From: UBA4644 sp900555855
GTDB lineage: Bacteria; Bacillota; Clostridia; Oscillospirales; Butyricicoccaceae
NCBI GenBank assembly: GCA_052289195.1
Contig: DAWAJD010000033.1
Span: 1 to 17,760 of the forward strand
Length of the DNA: 17,760 bases
Direction: 5' to 3'
The stretch's first letter is position 1. Each line of letters begins with the position of its first letter. Shown one piece after another: positions 12,437 through 17,760 of the stretch. The translations under genes and the position numbers were made by a program. The notes under the pieces are model-generated. The model worked only from the letters and a program-made list of their open reading frames with translations, ran no database searches and had not been told where the DNA came from.

Positions 12437-13180
12437 TTGAATGAGAAGAATCGGAAGAAACAGCGGGCCCAGGAGCTGGTGACCAATCGCGTTATGGCGG
12501 TGTTCGTTTTTGTGGTCCTGCTGCTTTGGGGGATGTCCTGGCTGAGCAGGCTGATGACCTTCGGCACCACCTTTTTGCTGGGCCGCAGAGTGAACCTGAT
12601 CCTGACGCTGGTCAGCGGCGCGCTGACGGTGCTGTTTCTGGTGCTGTTGCGCAGCCAGCTCAAAAAGGGGACCTTCCGGAAGGACCGGGTCTTCAATACG
12701 GCGCTCTATGCGCTTTTTTCCGGCGCCTTCTGCGCCTGCTGCCTGATCCTGCGCTTCTGTCTGGAAAACGGCGCGCACATCGTTTATGTGTTCCTGCCGC
12801 TGTGCGCCGTGCTGTATCTGGTGTTTTATGTTTATGAGCGGCAGTTCTTTTCCTTCTGCGTGCTGGAGGCGGTGGCCATCAGCGCGGCGTACTGCATTTA
12901 CCGGTCCGTTCTGGAGGGAAAGGCGCTGATCCTGCTGGCCGGCGTTTTATGCGTGGCGGCGGGGATCTTTGCCCTGCTGGCCAAAAAGGATGGCCGGCTG
13001 ACCCATGCGATCCTGGGCCGGCAGTATGACAAGCGCTATATCCTGCTCACCTGCGCGGTGACGCTGGCGGCGCTGGCGCTGGCCGCCCTGCTGAAGGGGA
13101 GCGCTGCGCTGATCGCCGGTATCGTCCTCGGCGTTTATGTTTTGGCTTCGGCGGTGTATTTCACCATCAAGGCTATGTGA
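12437..13180 (+). CDS. Hypothetical membrane protein, eight predicted helices
   Basis: A 247-residue protein I do not recognise. The start is basic (MNEKNRKKQRAQ), then about eight hydrophobic segments follow: 18-40, 50-72, 87-108, 112-131, 134-152, 157-176, 196-218 and 221-243, with charged loops LKKGTFRKDR (about 74-83) and KKDGRLTHAILGRQYDKR (about 177-194). No catalytic motif is visible. The start is a TTG (12437-12439), 11 nt after GGAG; no in-frame ATG occurs before codon 20. It lies 6 nt after the rsmE stop and before a terminator, so it shares the rsmE transcript. A rod/envelope or transport role cannot be told apart from sequence alone. Confidence 0.72.
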   Translation: MNEKNRKKQRAQELVTNRVMAVFVFVVLLLWGMSWLSRLMTFGTTFLLGRRVNLILTLVSGALTVLFLVLLRSQLKKGTFRKDRVFNTALYALFSGAFCACCLILRFCLENGAHIVYVFLPLCAVLYLVFYVYERQFFSFCVLEAVAISAAYCIYRSVLEGKALILLAGVLCVAAGIFALLAKKDGRLTHAILGRQYDKRYILLTCAVTLAALALAALLKGSAALIAGIVLGVYVLASAVYFTIKAM

Positions 13181-13196
13181 GCTCAGATCCAATGCA

Positions 13197-13236
13197 TCGC
13201 CCGGAAGAGCCTGCCGCTTTTCCGGGTGATTTTTTT
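13197..13236 (+). terminator. Rho-independent terminator of the rsmE-membrane protein operon
   Basis: TCGCCCGGAA (13197-13206) and TTCCGGGTGA (13220-13229) pair over 10 bp with one G-U, closing a 13-nt loop, and are followed directly by seven T (13230-13236). It lies 16 nt after the membrane protein stop. Confidence 0.92.
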
Positions 13237-13266
13237 CAGAAACCGCAGGGAAAGGAGCGGATCGCA

Positions 13267-13794
13267 ATGCTGTATCACGCCTCGCAGGTCTCCGGCCTGA
13301 CGGTGCTGCTCCCGCAGACCTCCACCCATCAGACGCCCTATGTCTACGCCATCCGCGGCAGGCTCACGGCCCTGTGCTTCGGCGCGTCCAAGGATGATTT
13401 TGACCTGCTGATGGACGAAGGGGAGGGCCGGCCCGTGCTTTGGGAGTGTTACCCCGGCGCATTCCGGAGGATTTATGGCGGAAAGGCCTGTTCTCTCTAT
13501 GCTGTAAAGGAAACCGGCTTTCTGCAGGGGAAGACGGGCTGGGCGCCGGAGCTGGTCTGCCCGGAAGCCGTCCCCGTCCTGTGGGAGGAGCGGATCCCGG
13601 ATCTGTTTCTCGTCCTTTCTCAGGCGGCGGAAGCGGGGGAATGCATTCTTCACGCATATTCCCGGTCGCCGGAATATCAGGCCATGCTCTGGGAGGAACT
13701 GACCTGGCGCATCCGGCAGCTGGGGCTGACCCGGGCCCAGCTGAACGCCGGCAGATCCTTTCCGGAAGAGCTTGACCGGCTGCTTTTTCCGTAA
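13267..13794 (+). CDS. Small conserved hypothetical protein with YHxS start; possible ADP-ribosyltransferase-like fold
   Basis: A 175-residue soluble protein. The ATG at 13267 follows AGGAG by 9 nt; a longer frame from 13177 would run through the upstream terminator. It begins MLYHASQVSGLTVLLPQTSTHQTPYVYAIRGRLTALCFGASKDDFDL, then ECYPGAFRRIYGGKACSLYAVKETGFLQGKTGWAPELVCPEAVPVLWEERIPDLFLVL. The opening LYHxS followed by PYVYA resembles the first strands of H-Y-E type ADP-ribosyltransferases and KptA-like folds (YHGT/YHGS, then xYxT/A), but the third catalytic position is not obvious. Similar small proteins occur in Firmicutes without an assigned function. It stands alone between a terminator and a membrane protein gene. 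Confidence 0.72.
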   Translation: MLYHASQVSGLTVLLPQTSTHQTPYVYAIRGRLTALCFGASKDDFDLLMDEGEGRPVLWECYPGAFRRIYGGKACSLYAVKETGFLQGKTGWAPELVCPEAVPVLWEERIPDLFLVLSQAAEAGECILHAYSRSPEYQAMLWEELTWRIRQLGLTRAQLNAGRSFPEELDRLLFP

Positions 13795-13859
13795 ATTACA
13801 GCGGTTTTCCCCGCGCCGGTTCTAATCCTGCGGGACAGGCCATAGGATAGCAGCGGGTG

Positions 13860-14501
13860 ATGACGATGAAAACCGTGGAAATGAAAAAGACCATGCCCCG
13901 TTCCCGGCCGTGGCTGCTGCCGGCGTGCGCAGTGCTGCTGGGCGCCGTTGCGGGAAGCCTGTGCGGCGCCGGGGTGCCGTGGCTCCGCAGCCTGCTGCAG
14001 AGCCGGCTGATACAGGAGAGCCTGTCCGCGCTGCTTTGGCCGGAGCTTTTGCTGCTTCTGGCCCTGTGCGTTTCCGGCTTTTTGCGTCTGGGCGGCGTCT
14101 GGGCGCTGATGGCGCTGCTGATCAAGGGCTTTCTGCTGGCGGCAGAGGCTGCCGTTCTGACCTCCAATATGGAAGGGGGCGCTTATCTGACGGCGGCGCT
14201 GCCGCGGCTGCTGACGGGCTTTCTTACGCTGAGCGTCCTGCTGCTGCTTGCCCGGCAGAGCATCCAGCTCTCCTCCCGCAGGCTGCGGCTGTCGCCGGCC
14301 AAGGCCAGAGCGCTCCGGCCGGATCCCCCGTTTTATCTGACGGCGGGCATCGCGCTGGCAGTGATCCTGGGAGCGGCGCTGCTCCAGCAGAAGCTGCTTG
14401 GCCTGGATCTGCCGCAGCTGCTGCCGGAGGGGGCGCTTCGGGGCGCGGGTCAGTTGGGGATCTGCCTGCCGGTATGGTCCATGGTAAAATCCTCCCGATA
14501 G
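13860..14501 (+). CDS. Hypothetical membrane protein, SpoIIM/DUF95-like
   Basis: A 213-residue hydrophobic protein with about five predicted segments (near 15-38, 49-70, 73-98, 109-133, 154-172) and a basic cytosolic stretch SSRRLRLSPAKARALRP. The pattern of a small-residue-rich first helix (LLGAVAGSLCGAG), then LLLALCVSGFLRLGGVWALMALLIKGFLLAAEAAVL, recalls the SpoIIM/DUF95 family (GxP...LKGFxLG), but identity is weak and I infer only resemblance. Starts at 13857 (GTG), 13860 and 13866 (ATG) are all possible, and none has a strong RBS. Its last 52 bases overlap the 3' end of the opposite pdaB-like gene, so the two converge without room for an ordinary terminator. Confidence 0.55.
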   Translation: MTMKTVEMKKTMPRSRPWLLPACAVLLGAVAGSLCGAGVPWLRSLLQSRLIQESLSALLWPELLLLLALCVSGFLRLGGVWALMALLIKGFLLAAEAAVLTSNMEGGAYLTAALPRLLTGFLTLSVLLLLARQSIQLSSRRLRLSPAKARALRPDPPFYLTAGIALAVILGAALLQQKLLGLDLPQLLPEGALRGAGQLGICLPVWSMVKSSR

Positions 14502-15223
14502 ATCAGCTGGCTCACCGGGACGATCTCATAGCCCTGCCGGATGAGCCCTTCGATCACGGAGGGCAGGGCGGCGGGCGTGTTTTTCGCCGCATTGTGGAAC
14601 AGGATGATGCTGCCGGGCTGGACCCGCTTCAAAACGCGCTGGCAGATCTCCTCCGGCGTGGGGTCCTTCCAGTCGAGACTGTCCACATCCCACTGGATGG
14701 CATACATGCCGCAGTCCCGCACAGTGCGGATCACCGTATCGTTATAGTCGCCGTAGGGCGGACGAAACAGGAGCGGCGTCTCTCCGGTGATGGCGGCGAT
14801 CTTTTCGTTGCAGGCGCTGAGCTGCTCCTGCATCTGCTGGGCGGAGAGCTTGGTAAAATAGGGATGATCATCGGAATGATTCATCACCTCATGCCCCGCG
14901 GCGTGCAGCGCCTGCACCGATTCCGGATATTTGTCCACCCATTCGCCCACCACAAAGAAGGTGGTTTTGAGCTGGTATTTGTCAAAGATCTCGATGAGCT
15001 GCTGGGTATCCTCGTTGCCCCAGGCGGCGTCGAAGCTCAGGGCGCAGATGGGTGTCTCCTTCTGGACGCAGTAAATGGGCAGCTCCCGCAGGGTGGCTGC
15101 CGTTGGGATGCTTCTGGCAGAAACACAGGCAACGCAGATCACCAGGCCCAAAAGCGCCGCCAGGCCGGTAAAAACCCACTTTTTGTGGTGCAGCAGCACG
15201 ATCTTCACTCGGAACGGTCTCAT
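14450..15223 (-). CDS. pdaB: Sporulation-type polysaccharide deacetylase (PdaB-like)
   Basis: A 257-residue NodB-domain protein. Residues 14-36 are a membrane anchor (KKWVFTGLAALLGLVICVACVSA). The deacetylase motifs are LSFDAAWGNEDT (D65), MNHSDDHPYF (H116, H120), RPPYGDYN (R154), DVDSLDWKD and IILFHN (H210). The usual TFDDG first motif is changed to SFDAAWG, as in the PdaB/YlxY group of spore proteins, so the second acidic metal ligand is missing and activity may be weak or absent. In Bacillus, PdaB is needed to keep the spore cortex stable; a role in the cortex or envelope is inferred here. The ATG (15221-15223) is 9 nt after AAGGAGG. It diverges from yerC and converges with the membrane protein gene at 13860-14501. 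Confidence 0.88.
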   Translation of the reverse strand: MRPFRVKIVLLHHKKWVFTGLAALLGLVICVACVSARSIPTAATLRELPIYCVQKETPICALSFDAAWGNEDTQQLIEIFDKYQLKTTFFVVGEWVDKYPESVQALHAAGHEVMNHSDDHPYFTKLSAQQMQEQLSACNEKIAAITGETPLLFRPPYGDYNDTVIRTVRDCGMYAIQWDVDSLDWKDPTPEEICQRVLKRVQPGSIILFHNAAKNTPAALPSVIEGLIRQGYEIVPVSQLIYREDFTMDHTGRQIPN

Positions 15224-15253
15224 AAGCAATCTCCTCCTTTTTCGTGGTCTATA

Positions 15254-15260
15254 TCTATGC
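15254..15260 (-). promoter_or_regulatory. Possible sporulation sigma -10 element upstream of pdaB
   Basis: The minus strand reads GCATAGA (in TGCATAGATATAG) 30 nt before the pdaB ATG, at the same distance as GCATAGAAT before the amidase and close to that of GCATAGACT before cotJA. The full octamer CATAGATA fits CATACAMT less well, and no -35 is clear. Confidence 0.25.
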
Positions 15261-15367
15261 AGAAGGGGGAGAAGGCATGAGGAGATTTCCGCAGGCGGAG
15301 CGCAGGGCAATTTACACGATTTTATTTGGAGCTGTCCGTGAAATACGGAAAATCCGGCAAAATGCTC

Positions 15368-15396
15368 TTTACATGGGCTCTTTACCGTGTTAAACT
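15368..15396 (+). promoter_or_regulatory. Sigma-A promoter of yerC-methyltransferase-hslO
   Basis: TTTACA (15368-15373), a 17-nt spacer and TAAACT (15391-15396) match the consensus in five and four positions. The start near 15403 gives a leader of about 49 nt to the preferred yerC ATG. Confidence 0.6.
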
Positions 15397-15451
15397 GTAA
15401 CGCAGGAAGTTGTGAATGCATAACAGTGAAACGGTGAAAGGGGCATGTGCA

Positions 15452-15745
15452 ATGCGAAATAAGCTGCGCGATGAACATATGGATCAGCTTTTTGAAGCGA
15501 TCCTGAAGCTGGATTCCGTGGAGGAGTGCTATCACTTTTTCCGGGATCTCTGCACGGTGACGGAGCTGCTGTCCATGAAGCAGCGCTTCTGGGTGGCCCA
15601 GCTGCTGCGGGAAGGCTGCATTTATTCGGATATCGTGGAGGTCACCGGCGCCAGCACTGCCACCATCAGCCGGGTGAACCGGAGCCTGCAGTATGGCGAC
15701 GGCGGCTATGCCCGGGCGCTGGACGGCCTGGAAGACGGCGAATGA
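15452..15745 (+). CDS. yerC: YerC/YecD family TrpR-related protein
   Basis: A 97-residue DNA-binding protein of the YerC/TrpR-like helix-turn-helix group. The protein MRNKLRDEHMDQLFEAILKLDSVEECYHFFRDLCTVTELLSMKQRFWVAQLLREGCIYSDIVEVTGASTATISRVNRSLQYG parallels Bacillus YerC along its length; the HTH spans about residues 48-80, with recognition helix TGASTATISRVNR. The ATG at 15452 is chosen because it aligns with the YerC N terminus and follows AAGGGG by 8 nt; an ATG at 15416 is also possible but would leave almost no leader. Its targets are unknown. The stop overlaps the next start (ATGA), so it is translationally coupled to the methyltransferase. Confidence 0.9.
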   Translation: MRNKLRDEHMDQLFEAILKLDSVEECYHFFRDLCTVTELLSMKQRFWVAQLLREGCIYSDIVEVTGASTATISRVNRSLQYGDGGYARALDGLEDGE

Positions 15746-16490
15746 ACGCATATACCTCTCTGGCGGCTTATTATGACAGCCTGATGGATCCGGAGGTCTA
15801 CCGGCGGTTTTGCGAGGTGCTCTGCACGGAGCTTGCCCGGGCAGACATCCGAGATGGGCTGGTGCTGGACCTTTGCTGCGGCACCGGCACGCTGACGCGT
15901 CTGCTTTCGCTGCGCGGCTATGAAATGATCGGCTGCGATGCGTCGCCGGAAATGCTGGATATTGCCCGGGAAAAATGCCGGGCGCTGGAGGTCCCGCCGG
16001 TCTGGATCTGTCAGCGGGCGGACGAGCTGGACCTTTACGGCACGGTCCGCGCCGCCGTCTGCTGTATGGACAGCGTCAATTATCTCACCGGCCTGCGGGA
16101 GCTGAAGCGGGCCTTTTCGCTGGTGAGCCTGTTTCTGGAGCCGGGCGGCGTGTTTCTGTTTGATGTGAAATCCCGGGAGATGTTTGAAGCGCTGGCAGGC
16201 ACGGCCAGCGTCCAGGAGGACGAGGAAAGCTNNNNNNNNNNTGGCAGTATGGCTTTGACCGGCGCTCCGGCCGGGCCTTTCATCAGGTGGATCTGTTCCG
16301 GCAGGATGGTGACAAGTATATCCGCTTTACAGAAGCGCATGAACAGCGCTTTTACAGTACAGACACCCTGCGGCAGGCGCTGCAGGGGGCAGGTCTGCGG
16401 CTGAAGCGTGTTTCCCGGGCGCTCTCCGGGTCGAAGGAAGAAGAGCCGCGGGGCCGCCTGCTGTTTATTGCGGAAAAGCCCCTGGCCTGA
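15742..16490 (+). CDS. Class I SAM-dependent methyltransferase (10-N assembly gap inside)
   Basis: A 245-residue methyltransferase once the gap is collapsed. Motif I is VLDLCCGTGTLTRLL, then GCDASPEMLDIAREK (the acidic residue that binds SAM ribose), CCMDSVNYLTGLRELKRAF (post-I) and LEPGGVFLFDVKSREMF. The C-terminal part WQYGFDRRSGRAFHQVDLFRQDGDKYIRFTEAHEQRFYSTDTLRQALQGAGL is the usual beta-rich tail of this small-molecule methyltransferase group; the substrate is unknown. The 10 N at 16232-16241 throw the two halves into different frames as written. Removing the Ns and one repeated T gives ..EESWQYGFDRR.. in one frame. It starts inside the yerC stop (ATGA) and hslO follows at 16511, so all three genes form one operon. 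Confidence 0.85.
16232..16241. other. Assembly gap (10 N)
   Basis: Ten N split the methyltransferase gene. The flanks are ..GAAAGCT and TGGCAG..; sharing the T restores one continuous frame (E-S-W-Q-Y), so the gap is probably a placeholder over a contig overlap and the gene is whole. Confidence 0.9.
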
Positions 16491-16510
16491 GCTTGGAAAA
16501 GGACGATAGC

Positions 16511-17386
16511 ATGAAGGATTTTATTGTCAGAGGAATGACAAAGGACGGCTTTGTGAAGATCACCGCCGTTCAGACCACGGAGACCGTGGAACGGGCGCGG
16601 CAGATCCATAAGACCCTGCCGCTGGCGACGGCCGCGCTGGGGCGGACGCTTTCCGCCGTTTCCATGATGGGCAACGACCTGAAATATGAAAACGGCTCGG
16701 TCACGCTGCAGATCCGCGGAGACGGCCCGCTGGGCGGCATCACCGCCGTCAGCGACAACCGTGGAAATGTGCGGGGCTATCTGCAGAATCCGGCGGCGAT
16801 CCTGCCGCTGAAGGCTGACGGCCATCTGGATGTGGGCGGCGGCGTTGGCCGGGAAGGCATCCTCACCGTCATAAAGGATATCGGCGAGCGGGAGCTCTTT
16901 ACCGGCCGGGTGGAGCTGCGCTCCGGCGAGATCGCCGAGGATGTGGCGGCCTATTATGTGATCAGCGAACAGATCCCCACGGTGTGCGCCCTGGGCGTTT
17001 TGGTGGGGAAGGATCAGAGCGTCACCTGCGCGGGCGGCTATCTGCTGCAGCTGATGCCCGGCGCGCCGGAGGGTCTGGTGGACCTGCTGGAATACCGGAT
17101 CCGGGAGTCGGGCAGCGTTACCGGAACGCTTTCCCGCGGCATGAATATCCGCCAGCTGGTGGAGGAGCTTCTGGACGGCATGGGCCTGATGCTGATGGAG
17201 GAGCACCCTGTGTGCTACGAATGTAAATGCTCCCGCCGGAAGGTGGAGTCTGCCCTGATCAGCATGGGCCGGGAGGAGCTGGACCGGCTCATCCGGGAGG
17301 AGGAGCAGATCTCCGTGACCTGCCAGTTCTGCGATCAGGTCTATACCTTCAGCAGGAAGGATTTGGAAGATTTGCGAAAGGGCTGA
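16511..17386 (+). CDS. hslO: Redox-regulated chaperone Hsp33
   Basis: A 291-residue cytosolic holdase activated by disulfide formation under oxidative or unfolding stress. It begins MKDFIVRGMTKDGFVKITAVQTTETVERARQIHKTLPLATAALGRTL, then LQIRGDGPLGGITAVSDNRGNVRGYLQNP, and ends with the zinc/redox switch ECKCSRRKVE (CxC) and VTCQFCDQVYTF (CxxC). All four switch cysteines are present, with an additional Cys (CYECKC) just upstream. The ATG at 16511 follows AAAGGA by 7 nt; a TTG at 16493 would add six residues. It is the third gene after yerC, and the tRNA promoter lies 18 nt past its stop with no clear terminator between. Confidence 0.96.
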   Translation: MKDFIVRGMTKDGFVKITAVQTTETVERARQIHKTLPLATAALGRTLSAVSMMGNDLKYENGSVTLQIRGDGPLGGITAVSDNRGNVRGYLQNPAAILPLKADGHLDVGGGVGREGILTVIKDIGERELFTGRVELRSGEIAEDVAAYYVISEQIPTVCALGVLVGKDQSVTCAGGYLLQLMPGAPEGLVDLLEYRIRESGSVTGTLSRGMNIRQLVEELLDGMGLMLMEEHPVCYECKCSRRKVESALISMGREELDRLIREEEQISVTCQFCDQVYTFSRKDLEDLRKG

Positions 17387-17404
17387 AAAAAAGGGAAAAT
17401 AGCC

Positions 17405-17433
17405 TTGACATTTGGGCTCGAACCCGATATAAT
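17405..17433 (+). promoter_or_regulatory. Perfect sigma-A consensus promoter of the tRNA array
   Basis: TTGACA (17405-17410), exactly 17 nt, then TATAAT (17428-17433): both hexamers are fully consensus, as expected for a strong stable-RNA promoter. The start would be near 17440, about 16 nt before tRNA-Val. Confidence 0.95.
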
Positions 17434-17455
17434 AACTCTTGCGCTGAGGGAAAAC

Positions 17456-17532
17456 GGGAGCATAGCTCAGCTGGTCAGAGCACATGCCTTACAAGCATGG
17501 GGTCACAGGTTCGAGCCCTGTTGTTCCCACCA
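17456..17532 (+). tRNA. tRNA-Val (anticodon UAC)
   Basis: A 77-nt cloverleaf. The acceptor is GGGAGCA/TGTTCCC, the D arm contains GCTCAGCTGGTCAGAGC, the anticodon stem-loop is CATGC-CTTACAA-GCATG (anticodon TAC), the T arm is ACAGGTTCGAGCCCTGT, and ACCA is encoded. It is the first gene of the array. Confidence 0.97.
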
Positions 17533-17541
17533 TCGCAACAT

Positions 17542-17618
17542 GGCCAAGTAGTTCAGTTGGTTAGAACGCTAGCCTGTCACGCTAGAGGTCGTGGGTTCGA
17601 GCCCCATCTTGGTCGCCA
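17542..17618 (+). tRNA. tRNA-Asp (anticodon GUC)
   Basis: A 77-nt cloverleaf. The acceptor is GGCCAAG/CTTGGTC (one G-U), the D arm is GTTCAGTTGGTTAGAAC, the anticodon stem-loop is CTAGC-CTGTCAC-GCTAG (anticodon GTC), the discriminator is G, and CCA is encoded. It follows tRNA-Val by 9 nt. Confidence 0.97.
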
Positions 17619-17627
17619 TTTTAATTT

Positions 17628-17703
17628 GCCTCTGTAGCTCAGTTGGTAGAGCAGGGGACTGAAAATCCCCGTGTCATTGGTTCGATTCCGATCGGAGGCA
17701 CCA
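17628..17703 (+). tRNA. tRNA-Phe (anticodon GAA)
   Basis: A 76-nt cloverleaf. The acceptor is GCCTCTG/CGGAGGC, the D arm is GCTCAGTTGGTAGAGC, the anticodon stem-loop is GGGGA-CTGAAAA-TCCCC (anticodon GAA), the T loop is TTCGATT, and ACCA is encoded. It is the third gene of the array. Confidence 0.97.
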
Positions 17704-17706
17704 TTT

Positions 17707-17760
17707 GCGGACTTAGCTCATCTGGTAGAGCGCCACCTTGCCAAGGTGGAGGTAGCGAGT
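17707..17760 (+). tRNA. tRNA-Gly (anticodon GCC), truncated by window end
   Basis: The sequence starts GCGGACTTAGCTCATCTGG, has the anticodon stem-loop CCACC-TTGCCAA-GGTGG (anticodon GCC), and stops in the window at the first part of the T arm. The missing third should pair with GCGGAC. It is the fourth gene of the array, which probably continues. Confidence 0.93.

Noticed and set aside
13910..15280. Plus-strand open frame of 456 codons spanning the membrane protein and pdaB
   Set aside because: It crosses two better-supported genes in the wrong frame or strand, and its Ala/Gly/Arg-rich translation is typical of GC-rich out-of-frame reading.
16232..16404. Frameshifted C terminus of the methyltransferase (as read through the N block)
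   Set aside because: The alternate frame after the gap has a non-family sequence; the other frame carries the normal tail once the gap is collapsed.
16352..17485. Minus-strand open frame of 377 codons opposite hslO
   Set aside because: It is antisense to an unambiguous Hsp33 and would begin inside the tRNA promoter/tRNA-Val region.

Overview
The window looks like a piece of a GC-rich, spore-forming member of the Clostridia, most likely the Oscillospirales (Flavonifractor/Oscillibacter-like gut anaerobes). This rests on the cotJABC spore-coat cluster, a PdaB-type sporulation deacetylase, a YerC/TrpR-like regulator, the TIGR03915/TIGR03916 DNA-repair pair, DUF6125, AGGAGG-type ribosome binding sites and canonical sigma-A promoters. 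No tools were run; family names come from reading the proteins. The sequence is a scaffolded draft: two blocks of exactly 10 N interrupt two genes, and both genes become normal if the Ns and one or two repeated flanking bases are collapsed.

Layout. (1) 1-1682, plus strand: the end of an FtsX/MacB-type permease and its ATPase. (2) 1591-3828, minus strand: tRNA-Leu, then an SH3-domain cell-wall amidase, then cotJA-cotJB-cotJC. The 3' end of cotJC is broken at about 1800 and reads antisense into the ABC ATPase gene. (3) 3894-6820, minus strand: an O-acyltransferase (MBOAT), an SGNH hydrolase and a uridine-kinase-like P-loop kinase, apparently one operon. (4) 6906-8962, minus strand: a radical SAM protein of the DNA modification/repair family and its DUF4130 partner. 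They lie behind a sigma-A promoter with one LexA-box-like site in its spacer and a second just downstream.

(5) 9133-11603, plus strand: DUF6125, a short pyruvate-kinase-like protein and PrmA, tightly coupled. (6) 11684-13180, plus strand: rsmE with its own promoter and an eight-helix membrane protein, closed by a strong terminator; then a small YHxS protein that may have an ADP-ribosyltransferase fold, and a membrane protein that resembles SpoIIM. (7) 14450-15223, minus strand: PdaB-like deacetylase, diverging from (8) 15452-17386, plus strand: YerC, a SAM methyltransferase and Hsp33 (hslO). (9) 17405-17760: a perfect-consensus promoter drives a tRNA array Val-Asp-Phe-Gly, cut by the window end.

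The most interesting points are the SOS-like control of the radical SAM/DUF4130 pair, the broken cotJC junction, the C-domain-less pyruvate kinase paralogue, the possible ADP-ribosyltransferase-like orphan, and a GCATAGA motif about 31-38 nt upstream of three sporulation-related genes.
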